64,000 bases of DNA from NCBI RefSeq assembly GCF_039871975.1, contig NZ_JBDPLL010000001.1; one strand, written 5' to 3'. The translations under genes and the position numbers were made by a program. The notes under the pieces were generated by a model, which was given only the letters and a program-made list of their open reading frames with translations, had not been told where the DNA came from and searched no databases. The DNA comes from Trichormus_B sp936914905 (lineage in GTDB: Bacteria; Cyanobacteriota; Cyanobacteriia; Cyanobacteriales; Nostocaceae). Positions 50,423 through 60,782 of the stretch are shown piece after piece (position 1 is the stretch's first letter; the number at the start of each line of letters is the position of its first letter).

Positions 50423-50589
50423 AGTGGGAGAAAAATTTCCTGGTTTACCAAGCCTGGGCTAAACACATCAAATGTCTTGTTTCATATTTACCATATCATT
50501 TACTCAAGAGTTTGTGCTATGTGTCGTTGGATAAAATCCAACTTTATACTAAATAAAAGCACTGTACAATACAACAGGAGAGGAGAGCT

Positions 50590-51861
50590 ATGACTCCCAA
50601 TCCCGCCATTATGCGCTCTGTAGAACAACTAGGATACCGTGTTACTGTTGGTGATGTGGCAACTCAGGCTGGCTTCAACTTAGGTGAAGCTAATCAAGGT
50701 TTATTAGCCCTAGCGTCTGATGCTGGTGGACATTTGCAGGTAGCAGAATCCGGTGATATTGTTTATCAATTTCCGCAAAACTTTAGAAATATTTTGCGTA
50801 ATAAGTACTTGCAATTGCGCTTGCAGGAATGGTGGAAGAAGATCTGGGGCGTGCTGTTTTACTTAATTCGTATTTCCTTTGGCGTTTTGTTAATCGCTTC
50901 TATTGCGCTAATTACTGTTACTATCATCATCATTATTACTAGTGCTAACTCAGACCGAGATGGAGATAATAGGAGCAGTAGTTCTAGTGGCTTCAATTTC
51001 TTGTTTTTCCCTGATTTATTCAGGTATTTTAGCCTTGATTATTATTCCCAGGAACGACGAGAAAGAAGGGAACATAGCAAATTCAATTTTTTTGAGACGG
51101 TGTTTTCGTTTCTGTTTGGTGATGGTAATCCTAACGCCAATTTAGAAGAACGTCGTTGGCAAGAAATTGGTACTGTAATTCGTAATCATAAAGGGGCAGT
51201 GGTAGCAGAACAAATTGCGCCCTATTTGGATAATTTGGGTGAAAAATATCAGCAAGAACATGAAGATTATATGTTGCCTGTGCTGGTTCAATTTAATGGT
51301 AAACCCCAGGTAAGTCCTGATGGGCAAGTTGTCTATTATTTTCCTGAATTGCAGGTAAAAGCTAGTAAAAAGCAGCGTCAGTCCATAGCGCCATATTTGG
51401 AGGAATTGTCCTGGCGTTTTAGTGAGGCGAGTTCTGGACAAATTATGCTCAGTGCTGGTTTGGGTGCCGTGAATTTGGTGGCTACTCTAATATTAGGTAG
51501 TTTATTGAGTGGTGGCACAGCCGCAGTGAAAATAGGAGTACTGGTTAGTTTTGTGCAAGGAATTTATTGGTTGCTATTAGCTTATAGTATTGGTTTTTTA
51601 GGTATACCTTTAGTACGTTGTTTTTGGATTCAATGGCGTAATGGTAAACTTGCAGGTCGTAATCGTGAACGTTTGGAAAGAGCCAGATTTTTAGCAAATG
51701 CAGATGATTTTTTACAGCATAAGATTGCTTTTGCTAGTCAGTTCGCAACGGAGAAAGTGATTGGTAAAGAAGATTTAATTTATTCCAGTGACACAGATTT
51801 ACTGGAACAAGAATTTGAGAAAGTGAAAAAGCAAAATCGGTTAGATGAAAATAGGGAATAG
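50590..51861 (+). CDS. conserved membrane protein (cyanobacterial/chloroplast At5g03900-like)
   Basis: 423 residues. N-terminal winged-helix-like segment (MRSVEQLGYRVTVGDVATQAGFNLGEANQGLLALASDAGGHLQV), one membrane segment near 100-120 (VLLIASIALITVTIIIIIT), a loop with FFPDLFRY, a repeat of the winged-helix-like unit (VIRNHKGAVVAEQIAPYLD), and two more membrane segments near 290-340. I relate it, with moderate confidence, to the cyanobacterial/plastid family annotated in plants as an iron-sulfur biosynthesis-like protein; a role in that pathway is not shown here. Strong ribosome binding site GGAGAGGAGAG before the ATG. Intact. Confidence 0.75.
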   Translation: MTPNPAIMRSVEQLGYRVTVGDVATQAGFNLGEANQGLLALASDAGGHLQVAESGDIVYQFPQNFRNILRNKYLQLRLQEWWKKIWGVLFYLIRISFGVLLIASIALITVTIIIIITSANSDRDGDNRSSSSSGFNFLFFPDLFRYFSLDYYSQERRERREHSKFNFFETVFSFLFGDGNPNANLEERRWQEIGTVIRNHKGAVVAEQIAPYLDNLGEKYQQEHEDYMLPVLVQFNGKPQVSPDGQVVYYFPELQVKASKKQRQSIAPYLEELSWRFSEASSGQIMLSAGLGAVNLVATLILGSLLSGGTAAVKIGVLVSFVQGIYWLLLAYSIGFLGIPLVRCFWIQWRNGKLAGRNRERLERARFLANADDFLQHKIAFASQFATEKVIGKEDLIYSSDTDLLEQEFEKVKKQNRLDENRE

Positions 51862-51937
51862 GTGATTGCTAATAGGTAATTGGTGATTGGTAATTGTTAT
51901 TAGCCTCCCCATCTCCCCATCTCCCTATCTCCCCAGT

Positions 51938-53083
51938 CTACTTAGCCTGAATAGGAGTTAAGGCTACACCTTTGTAATAGTGTCCTAAAATTTGTAGGTA
52001 GTTGACTCCATGTTGAGCTAAATTGTATGCTCCCCACTGGCTCATCCCTAAACCATGTCCAAAACCTAATCCTTGCAGGATAAAATTGCCGTTTGCGTCT
52101 TTACTAACGCTAAAACGGGTGCTTTTGAGCTTGAGTGCGGTGCGTACTTCTTCACCTCGGAGTACTTTTATACCTTTATCACCGACTATTTTTAAGGTTT
52201 TAACGCTGCGGAAGGGTGAAAAGGATTCGGCAATCATATCTTTAATATTGCCTATACCAGAAATTCTGCCGCTTATTTCCCCTGGGGAGAAGGTTTTTAC
52301 CCAGTTACATTCTTTGACGTTTTGATCAAAGTCTTGGACTGCACGTAGATAAGGGAGGGTATTTCCCCAAACGTCTTCTACGTTTTCTGTGTGTCCACCG
52401 GAACAGGCATGAAAGACTGAGAGAATAATTTTGTTGTTATAGGTGAGGACTTTCCCTGCTGTGTCGTCTACTGCTGCGTAAGTGTTGCGTGATTCGCTGC
52501 TGACACCTTTGTAAATTTGCCAGCGATCAGGACTATCTCCTAAGTCAAAAATGGGATTGTTTCGCTGTTTTTCTCGCTCATAGAGGGCATAAGTCCGGGC
52601 GGCGATCGCTTGGGCTTTTAAGGCTTCTTGTGGCCAGCTAGAGTTCATTTCTCCACCGATGACACTGTAGAGATATTCTTCTAAATCTACCCAATTAACT
52701 GCTGTTAAGCCTTTTTCCGTGGGGATAACTAGAGTTCTACCACGAAACCAGCGATCGCCTATATAAACAAATCCCTTGCCTATTGGTTCAATCCAAAATA
52801 AACCAGATTGCCATTTATCTAAAGCAACTCCCCCAGGAACCGCTTGAGCAGCATAAGCACGCATTCCTGGTAGTTGTCCAAGAGAACGGCCAGCACTATC
52901 TTTGAGAATTGCTGTCGTGGAAGCACCAACTTTGACCTGATTTACTCCCCTTTCAATTGCCACGCGCAGGATGACAGATGCTTGAGCAGGAGCAACTAAA
53001 GCAAACCACAAGAGGATAGCTATCCACCAATCTCTTCCTTGAATTCGGGAAAATAAAGCGCCTAAATAAAGTTGGATTTTCAT
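51938..53083 (-). CDS. SpoIID/LytB-domain cell-wall protein
   Basis: 381 residues with an N-terminal export signal (DWWIAILLWFALVAPAQAS) and a SpoIID domain (about 130-370): EEYLYSVIGGEMNSSWPQEALKAQAIAARTYAL, FHACSGGHTENVEDVWG, and GFGHGLGMSQWGA. The Glu in GGEMNSSWP corresponds to the catalytic acid of SpoIID, a lytic transglycosylase cutting denuded peptidoglycan. In cyanobacteria the role is probably in septal or envelope peptidoglycan remodelling. Intact, alone on its strand. Confidence 0.88.
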   Translation of the reverse strand: MKIQLYLGALFSRIQGRDWWIAILLWFALVAPAQASVILRVAIERGVNQVKVGASTTAILKDSAGRSLGQLPGMRAYAAQAVPGGVALDKWQSGLFWIEPIGKGFVYIGDRWFRGRTLVIPTEKGLTAVNWVDLEEYLYSVIGGEMNSSWPQEALKAQAIAARTYALYEREKQRNNPIFDLGDSPDRWQIYKGVSSESRNTYAAVDDTAGKVLTYNNKIILSVFHACSGGHTENVEDVWGNTLPYLRAVQDFDQNVKECNWVKTFSPGEISGRISGIGNIKDMIAESFSPFRSVKTLKIVGDKGIKVLRGEEVRTALKLKSTRFSVSKDANGNFILQGLGFGHGLGMSQWGAYNLAQHGVNYLQILGHYYKGVALTPIQAK

Positions 53084-53177
53084 GCTGATAGTTAAATCAC
53101 AAGCCTCTACAGGTTTAATCAGACATTTCTCCTAGTGAGGAGGTTGCCACTTCTATTTATGTAATAATTCAGGAGTC

Positions 53178-53299
53178 AGGAGTCAGAAGTTTGAGAAATT
53201 GGTTAATTATCAAATAGGTATTTTTGGCGTTAGCCTGAAAAAGCTCACTGCTGATGCCTGTTCGCGTAGCGTGCCGTTAGGCATTAGCTGAATGCTTAC
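53178..53299 (+). repeat. dispersed intergenic repeat carrying a 44-bp insertion
   Basis: Same repeat as 9601-9686 (reverse complement) but with 44 bp inserted at 53246-53289. The insert is bounded by AGCT on both sides and holds ATGCCT...AGGCAT as a hairpin. Confidence 0.85.
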
Positions 53300-53335
53300 C
53301 TACTTATTATGCAGTTTGATTAGACTTATGGTGTT

Positions 53336-55558
53336 TTAATCAGCCAATTTAACTTTTTTATAAGGTTTTGAGGTTTTGGTAACTTTTGGCGAATTATTGA
53401 CTTCGTTAGCAACAATACCAATTAAATTCAACTGGCTCAAAATTTCCGTTGCTTGCATGAGTTCCTGTGGTGTTAACTGCCCAATACGTCCCACTATGAC
53501 AATGCCATTACAAACAGAAGCTATAATTCTCGCATCAACGTTATCTAAAACCGAAGAAGCATCTATCAAAACGAGATCATAGATTTTTTCAAAGGACTCA
53601 ATTAATTCTTTCATCCGTCCTGAAGTCAGCAGATTTACTACATCATCTGGTGTTGGTCCGGCGGTCAAAACATCAATTGACGGATGAATAGGTTGGACAT
53701 AATTCTGAAATTGAGTCTTGATGTCGTCCAGCAATAACAGCGATAAACCCCAATCATTGGAAATTGCAAGGATTTTGTGTAAACTAGGCGCTGGCAAGTT
53801 AGCATCAATAACTAAAACCCGTTGATGCATCTGCGCTGCACTAGCTCCCAAACCCAAAGCTAAAGTTGTTTTTCCCTCTCCTGGTAATACAGAGGTCAAC
53901 ATCAAAGACTTAAAACGTAAGGAATTCTTGAATATTTGCATATTTTGATAAATCATATCCAGAGTTTCATGACTAGATAATTTAGTTTTGGGTCCCGATA
54001 TTGCAGGAATTGAATTCTGTTATTTATATCTTACTATCTTATTCAAGATAGTTTGAAAACTAGGTTTACCCAATTGCGGTACAGAACCCAGTAATCTCAG
54101 ATTCGTCAGCTTCTGTAAATTCAACGGTGAAAAAATTACCTTATTAAATATTTCCCAAATCAAAGTGAAAATCACACCTAAAATTGGACCAATTAAAAAT
54201 CCTCCAATGATCAAAAACGATTTCTTATTACCAATATAGATTCCCAGGTCTGGTTCTTCCAAAATTTGCCAATCAAATCCCCCCTGAGCAATTTTCACTC
54301 CCAAAGACTGTTGTAACTGAAGTAGTTGCTCAAGAGCTTTTCGTTGGACTTTTACATCTGACAACAACCTATTATACTTTGCTATTAGACCAGGGTAAGT
54401 ATTTAACTGGGAGCGAATTATTTGTTCAGACTTAGCTAAATTATTTTCATTAAGAATCCGTCCATTCAAGATTTTTCCCAGGTGTCTTAACTCATTAGTT
54501 AACTTAGTTTCAAGCTCCGATAATTTTTCGTTTGTAGTATTAGCATTGATATCTTGTACTGTCAATTCTTGCTGTAATAATGCTATTTGCAGCTGGTATT
54601 TTTGCTTCAGTCTAACCACTACTGGCGAATCTTCAGTATAACTCAGACGTTCTTCAGCTAAAGAAATTTTTGTTTTTCTGATCTCATCAACTAAAGCTTG
54701 ATAGCTACTTGAACGACTCAAACTAGCAACCAACTTTGCATCGTGGTTAGAAGATGCTAAACTTTCCTCTAAACTATTGTAACGACTCTGTAGATCTGCA
54801 ATCTGTGTGCGAATAGTCTGTCGTTCTTTGTGAATATCAGCCAGAGATTGTAATAATATTTTACTTTGGCAGAGAGGATCAATTAAATTGTGTTCCTTGC
54901 GGAATAATTCTAATTTCTATTCTCGAGCTAATGCCTCTTTTTGCAACTTAGGTCATCTATTATTAACGAGAAGTAAACCTCGATTGACAAGCTGATCTTT
55001 CTGTTCACGATTTTAGTCTTGATAAACTTTTTGTAAAGCTTGCAATACTCTTTTGGTTCTTACTAGATTGGGATCTTTAAAAGAAACTACAAATACCTGA
55101 TGAAAATCTAATACATTGTCGGATGGAACTATTTGCAAAAATGCCGTCTTACCAGTATCGATTTTACCTTTTATATCTTCTATCGTTAAATCAGGATAAT
55201 GAGAACGTAATAAATCAACAGTCTTTTGAATGAGTTTATAACTCATCATAATTTTCTTGTGATGAGTATATTCTATAGATGATAAATGAGCCTTACCTAA
55301 CTCGTTTTTAACATATTTTTGGAGATGCTTAGAGAGCAAATCTTGATCCATATCCCCACTGACTATACAGATCATAGTCAGTGGGGATATGGGTTTAATA
55401 ATAACAGCTAAAAGACTTGTTGCTGTCATTACTACACAGGAAATACCCAAAATTTAAAAGCGTCGATAAAACAGAATTGTAGATATTTGTCTAATATTAA
55501 ACACCCTTTGTTGAGAGGTAGTAACCAGTTGCTTCCTATTTAGACCAGTTGTAGCCAC
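53336..55558 (-). pseudogene. Wzc-like exopolysaccharide tyrosine autokinase (GumC-CpsD fusion), stops only
   Basis: About 740 codons. Wzz/GumC part: N-terminal membrane segment near 55450 (VMTATSLLAVII), coiled coil, second membrane segment (FLIIGGFLIGPILGVIFTLI). Then the BY-kinase domain with Walker A LPGEGKTTL, Walker A' VLVIDANLPAP, and Walker B LVLIDASSV. The Tyr-rich tail is short. Five in-frame stops (TAA 55454-55456, TAA 55013-55015, TGA 54953-54955, TAG 54917-54919, TAA 54020-54022) but no frameshift was found. It would control chain length and export of an exopolysaccharide, for example a heterocyst or sheath polymer. GTG near 55558 is the likely start. Confidence 0.8.
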
Positions 55559-56049
55559 TATAAAAATCCTCTACTATCAAAGTAATATATCTGGAAGATG
55601 ATGATAAGATAAATTAGGAGATAATTTATAGGCACATTTATCTCGTGAATCACCAATAATTATCCTTGCCAGGATGATATATCTACTTAATAGAATGTAT
55701 CTTGAAGGAGCTATTCCATAAATAATTCATCCAGATATATGCTCCGTCAGCACTATGATAGTAAAATTATTCATTAGATTTTTAAATATTTAATGAAGGA
55801 TAAAAAGGGAATATATTAAGGTTGATATATAAATCTAGTTTGCTCACTGTTAAGAAGATGTTTGTAAAGTCTGACTGATTACTGACTGGGAAGATTTCTG
55901 ATAGTTAGTGCTGTTTTTCTGTTGACGATTTTATTCCTGTTCCAGCAACTGGTTAATATAATTACTCATCAATTAAGTATTTTTTCTTGAAAATCTAGCA
56001 ATATAGCTATGATAATAAATCAATAGACAGTTCTTACCAAGGTTAGGGT
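55559..56049. other. AT-rich intergenic region
   Basis: About 490 bp upstream of the decayed autokinase gene and next to an insertion sequence. I see no gene or RNA in it. Confidence 0.45.
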
Positions 56050-56316
56050 GGGAGCGACGCGATTTTGTGAGGTGGGGCAAAAAGTGTGGGATCACTAAAC
56101 CCAAAACAGGCACCAACAAATATTATTGACAGTACGATTTGAATATTCTATATATCGATTTGAATATTCTATATATATAGAGTAATGAAATTACTTAAAT
56201 AGATTTATCAGATGAGAGAAGTTGAGACAAGACTGTTCGGTTAAGGAAAAAGAGGGGGTAAGAACAAGAGAAAAGAGTTCGCGGTTTACTTACGAGAACT
56301 ATAAAAATTGAGAGGC

Positions 56317-56697
56317 TTACTTTTTCTCTTTGAGACTGTTGTATAAATCAGCCCAGTTTTCTCGGAGACAATCAATACATGATTGTAAGTAATCAACTTG
56401 AGTCCTTCTAGGAACCTAGAGGACCGCATCAATATGAGCAGGGCTTCCAGCCTTGCCTAAATAGTTGTACTTACTCGATTTGTCTAGTTGACTAGTAGGA
56501 AAAATTGGTTGAGAGGCGTGTAACTCGTAGTACCAGTAAATCCCTTATTTACCCCGTGCTTGGTAACGAGAAACACAGCAACAAGGAGGCGCTATTTCCC
56601 CACCAGCTTTAATTTGTTGAATGATCAGTTGCAACATCGCAATCGCTTGTTGCAGGATTTCGGCTCTGGCAATCAGATCATCTTCTTTCGTAGACAT
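56317..56697 (-). pseudogene. IS4 passenger gene, unknown 126-aa protein, two in-frame stops
   Basis: Starts MSTKEDDLIARAEILQQAIA, helical, then EIAPPCCCVSRYQARGK, stop (TAA 56545-56547), and in the same frame GIYWYYELHASQP, LDKSSKYNYLGKAGSPAHIDAVL, stop, VPRRTQVDYLQSCIDCLRENW. The protein-like quality across both stops shows it was a gene. Antisense to the transposase and inside the element ends. Family and function unknown to me; it may help transposition or regulate it. Confidence 0.65.
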
Positions 56698-56889
56698 GAT
56701 TAATTTAGAAAAGTTATTTTCTTCTCGAAATACTATCGAGAACACCACTAAATTTAATATATTATGACTTGATAATAAAAATTATACAAGGACTTTATTC
56801 AATTCATAGAATATGTCACTGGTAAATTTTTAGGTACAAACAGCGTGTATAGATCCAAAATAAATACTTTAGGCTTTGTCATAAGTAAT

Positions 56890-58200
56890 TCCACCACAAA
56901 CAATAACCAATGCCATTGAAACTACTTGTACCTCTCAACGAAGACTAAGAATACTACCAACTTATGTCATAGTCACCTTAGTAATTGCCATGAGTTTTTG
57001 GTCATCTGACTCAAGAGTTTATGTCTTCAAAAATGTCATTCATGGTTTGAGTTCTTTACAGATACTATCAGGTTTACGTTTTCAAATCCCATCTGCTTCA
57101 GCAATTACAGAAGCCAGTCAAAGAACTGGAGCAGCTATAATGAGGAGATTATTTGAACTGGTAGCCAAGCCCTTAGCAACAATATTAACGCCTGCTGCTT
57201 TTTTAGGAGGATTAAGAATCATGGCTATAGATGGAACAGTTTTTGATGTTCCAGATACTCCAACAAATGCTAGAGTATTTGGCTATCCTGGTTCTCCTAA
57301 AGGGACATATCCAGCCTTTCCTAAAGTTAGATTAGTATTTTTAGTTGAAGCACGTACTCATTTAATCAGAGATGCTTTTTGTTGTCCCTATCACATGGGA
57401 TAAAGAAGAAATATTTTAAAAGTAATACGCAGTATTAACTCTAGTATGTTATTAATGTGGGATAAATATGGGACAGAAGATTACATTCTTTTAAGACGGT
57501 TCATGCTGTCATCAAACAACAAAGTTTTTTTCCTAGTCGTCTTCCTTGCCCATGTCAAATTTGAAGTAGTTAAAACGTTGATAGATTGTTCTTGTTTATC
57601 AGAGATTGCACCAGATGGAGTGTCAAGGAACAAGGGTGCAAAACGAATTTTAGTTCACATTTTTCGGTTCACATTATTGAGTATGTTATTGAGGATAATG
57701 GTACTCTAAAAACGTATCGGTTGATTACTAATTTAATTGATGTTGCTAAGTTTCCAGCTTTGATATTAGCACAGGATTACCATCAACAATGGGACGCTGA
57801 GAATACTTTGTATGAATTGAAAGTACATCTATTGGCACGCTAAATTCCTATTATTTCTAAGAATCTTCGTGAGGTAGTGCAAGAAATTTATAGTTAGTTA
57901 TTGGCTCAATATTGCCTAGGTTATTTGATATTTTCAACTGCTACTTTGAGGAGTATTTCTCCTTTAAGGTTAAGTTCTGTTAGTAGTTTACGGGTAATTC
58001 GACGTGCTATTCCTAAGTTTCAACGTCAGATACATACTCTGGGGTATATAAATTTATATTATTGTTGGTTGATGGCAGAAATCTCTGATGTGGAAACTCC
58101 TTTAGGACAACAGCGAAGTAATCCCAGAGTGGTCAATAAAGAACGTTCTAAGTTTAATACTAAAAAACACAGTCATAGAAATAATTGTACTCCCCGATAA
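56890..58200 (+). pseudogene. IS4-family DDE transposase, frameshifted
   Basis: Reads MSFWSSDSRVYVFKNVIHGL, RTGAAIMRRLFELVAKPLA, GLRIMAIDGTVFDVPDTPTNARVFG (first catalytic Asp in AIDGT), then in other frames NSSMLLMWDKYG, VKFEVVKTLIDCSCLSEIAPD, EDNGTLKTYRLITNLIDVAKFPAL, YHQQWDAENTLYELKVHL (Y-(2)-R-(3)-E-(6)-K-type region with R replaced by Q) and SPLRLSSVSSLRVIRRAIPK. Breaks at about 57402, 57700 and 57841. Confidence 0.85.
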
Positions 58201-58435
58201 CAATTATCTTTTCAAATTATGAGACGGACAAGTTAAATCTATCTATTTTCAGACTACAGTAATTTATTCCTTCTCAATTTATAATTTAATAGTTCGACTA
58301 TTTTCTCTCTCATCACTTTTTGAGAGTGTGTGAGAATTTATCAATCTTTTTTTGGTTGTTGGTTCTCGTAATGAAAATGCGAATTTCTTTCTCTTGTACC
58401 CTCTCTTTTTCCTTAACTTAACAGTGTTGGAAGTT

Positions 58436-58920
58436 GAGATAGACTGGTATTGTAGTCAAAAAAAGGTAAAATTTCCAAATAAAAAACAGGGAACACCTAC
58501 CATTAGTGACAAAGAATATATATTCAAGTCTTGATTTAAGCAAATGTTTGAAATATTTTCAAGAGCAAGTTATGAAACCTTAAGAAATTAATAAGATTAC
58601 AGAATGGAATGGACAGACTTTTAAGCACCATGAACAAAGGATTAGAGAAGCTGCATTAATATGGACGAATTTATTACTTCAGCAGTAGGAGAGCATTATA
58701 CAACTCTGGTTAAACAAAGAAATTATCTTTTACGTGCCTATCGGGAAGAACGTTTGAATTATGCTAAAGTTTTAGCCAGTAAATTACCTATTGGTAGTGG
58801 AGCTATCGAAAGTTTAATCCACCAAATTGTCAACTAAAAAATGAAAGGAAACAGTTAACTTTGCTTAAAAGAAAATGTGTAAATTATGTGAGATCTTCCT
58901 TATCAAGGAATAGCCGTAAG
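58436..58920 (+). pseudogene. ISKra4/ISLre2-like transposase C-terminal remnant
   Basis: Pieces IDWYCSQKKVKF, IREAALIWTN, SAVGEHYTTLVKQRNYLLRAYREERLNYAKVLASKLPIGSGAIESLIHQIVN and MKGNS. The IGSGAIES motif is typical of ISKra4/ISLre2-like transposases. Catalytic Asp region not found; stops throughout. Assignment between the two families is uncertain. Confidence 0.65.
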
Positions 58921-59262
58921 TTGGCATAATTTCTGTAATTCCATTTTTACCTCTTTTATTTATCTTCAAACTGTCTAATATTTTAGACCTACAACTCCCA
59001 TTTAACAGAATTTTCTATACTAATCAATACCTGCTTATTTGATTACTGAGGTAATCAGCTTATTAAAGACGGCCACAAATTATTGAATGCAAGTCTTCTT
59101 AGGATATTTTGAGAAGATACTTTGTCTTGCAATTTTATTTGTTTGATGTGATTTATTTTACTTTAATTCCAGAAGAATATTTTAGCAATGTCTAGGGATG
59201 TCTGTGGTTGGCGTAGCTAAAAGCACACTTTTTGCCCCACCTCACAAAATCGTGTTGCTCCC

Positions 59263-59469
59263 GGTCAGGGTTTAGGATGTGTTTTATTTCCTGATGCTGC
59301 ACTACGAGTTATTCAAGCTGCTGATACCATTAGCATTAGAGGAATTATTGTTCATGCTATTTCTGAGGAAGCTAAGGATTTTTATTTAGCTTTAGGTTTT
59401 AATTTGTCTCCGCTTAAACCAATGACATTAATAATTACTCTTAATGATTTACATGATTGTATTGCTTAG
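59263..59469 (+). pseudogene. GNAT acetyltransferase C-terminal fragment (TacT-like toxin)
   Basis: In frame after the IS end: GQGLGCVLFPDAALRVIQAA, ISIRGIIVHAISEEAKDFYLALGF, SPLKPMTLIITLNDL. This is the acetyl-CoA-binding half (QGxGxxL) of GNAT toxins of the TacT/AtaT type. The N-terminal half was removed by the insertion at 59262. No DUF1778/RHH antitoxin gene was seen in the flank. Confidence 0.75.
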
Positions 59470-59481
59470 GAATGAAGGGAT

Positions 59482-60429
59482 TTAATTTCTGACAACTTCC
59501 CTCCGTCTAGGTACGTCATAAACCATGAAATCCTGAGCCATAATAGTTTTCGGAAAAATAGCACGGGCTTCACGAAGTAAATCTTTTAACTCGATAGCAT
59601 TACCCGGAGTATAGCGGGGACTAAAATGAGTCATAATTAATTGATGTACACCTGCTGCATAAGCTGTTTGTGCCGCCATTGTGCTTGTAGAATGCAACCT
59701 TTGAAAAGCCATATCAGCATCCTGATGGGCAAATGTAGCTTCATGAATCAATACATCTGCATCCTGTGCCAACTGCACTGCACCGTCACAATAAACAGTA
59801 TCTGTACAATAGGCAAACTTACGACCAATTTCCGTAGGGCCACATAATTCACTACCATCAATTACTCGTCCATCTGGTAGGGTGACAGTTTCACCGCGCT
59901 TGAGTTGACCATAAACTGGGCCAGAAGGAATTTGTAAAGCTTTTGCTTTTTCTACATCAAAGCGTCCAGTGCGGTCTTTTTCTTCCACACGATAGCCGAA
60001 AGCTGTAATCCGGTGATGTAATAGACCACAACTAACGAGAAACTCATTGTCTTCGTAAATTACCCCTGGATGGACCGTATGTACCTTAATGGGGTAAGAA
60101 AAGTGGGTGTGGGAGTAACGTGATGCAGCTTGCAGATATTCATTTAACCCAGATGGCCCATAAATATCAATTCGATCTACATTACCAGCTAAACCACAAC
60201 TGGCGAGAAGCCCCATCAAGCCAAAAATGTGGTCTCCGTGGAGGTGGGTGATAAAAATCCGGGAAAGTTGGCTACTTTTCAGGTCACTCCGCAAAAGTTG
60301 ATGCTGTGTACCTTCACCACAGTCAAACAACCACAATTCTGCGCTTTGTGGTAATCTCAGTGCGACACTGGAAACATTACGTGATCTTGTAGGTACACCG
60401 GAACTCGTCCCTAAAAATGTTATCTGCAC
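59482..60429 (-). CDS. rnz: ribonuclease Z
   Basis: 315-residue tRNA 3' endonuclease of the metallo-beta-lactamase fold. Zinc motif THLHGDH near residues 61-67, GTSSGVPTRSRN at the N-terminus, the flexible-arm sequence (KALQIPSGPVYGQLKRGE), YCTDT, HEATF and MTHFSPRY. Normal length and intact. The next tRNA processing genes are not adjacent. It lies between two inverted copies of the same insertion sequence. Confidence 0.93.
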   Translation of the reverse strand: MQITFLGTSSGVPTRSRNVSSVALRLPQSAELWLFDCGEGTQHQLLRSDLKSSQLSRIFITHLHGDHIFGLMGLLASCGLAGNVDRIDIYGPSGLNEYLQAASRYSHTHFSYPIKVHTVHPGVIYEDNEFLVSCGLLHHRITAFGYRVEEKDRTGRFDVEKAKALQIPSGPVYGQLKRGETVTLPDGRVIDGSELCGPTEIGRKFAYCTDTVYCDGAVQLAQDADVLIHEATFAHQDADMAFQRLHSTSTMAAQTAYAAGVHQLIMTHFSPRYTPGNAIELKDLLREARAIFPKTIMAQDFMVYDVPRRREVVRN

Positions 60430-60581
60430 AGCGTTTTTTGGCCTTCTTCTCGCTCAGTATTCAGTATAAAGATTTATTTTTTATAGCGACACTGTTATTG
60501 AACACAATACTTTCGGCAATCAGCCACTAAAGAAGGAGCAAAATGCCAAAATTCAATGATTTACCTATGATAACTCACTGG

Positions 60582-60715
60582 TACACTAGGGCGAAAATAA
60601 ACCACCCATTCCGAATCTCTAAAAGCTTAGGCTGTATTCATTTTGAATTGTGTTAGCGTAGCTCTTCTGAAAGAAGCATTTTGAATTCACTACGCTACTA
60701 GTTATCTATCAAAGA
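60582..60715. repeat. dispersed repeat shared with 28893-28990
   Basis: AAATAAACCA.CCATT, AATCTCT.AAAGCTTA and TATTCATTTTGA occur in the same order in both places. Upstream of rnz here, downstream of the DUF928 gene there. Confidence 0.6.
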
Positions 60716-60782
60716 TATTTTGACGGGTAATGATAGGAAAAAAGTGCTATTCTTCCCCTGCTTCCCCTGCTTACTTTCACTG

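Larger units (their letters stand above)
56228..58429 (+). mobile_element. IS4-family element with antisense passenger gene
   Basis: 2202 bp with about 26-bp terminal inverted repeats (CAAGACTGTTCGGTTAAGG left; CAACACTGTTAAGTTAAGG as complement on the right) and a perfect 10-bp target duplication GAAGTTGAGA at 56218-56227 and 58430-58439. It encodes a broken IS4-type transposase on the plus strand and a broken small gene on the minus strand. Confidence 0.85.
56050..59262 (+). mobile_element. ISKra4/ISLre2-like insertion sequence, interrupted by an IS4-like element
   Basis: Outer terminal inverted repeats GGGAGCGACGCGATTTTGTG (left) and the complement ending at 59262 (CACAAAATCGTGTTGCTCCC). 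After removing the nested IS4-like element (56228-58429) the remainder is about 1 kb and matches the inverted copy at 60783-62580. Only the C-terminal part of its transposase is recognisable. It cuts a GNAT acetyltransferase gene whose end lies at 59263-59469. Confidence 0.78.

Noticed and set aside
13976..55015. Reassigned stop codon explaining the many in-frame stops
   Set aside because: TAA, TAG and TGA all occur as lesions, frameshifts are present in the same set, and intact genes here end normally at all three stops.
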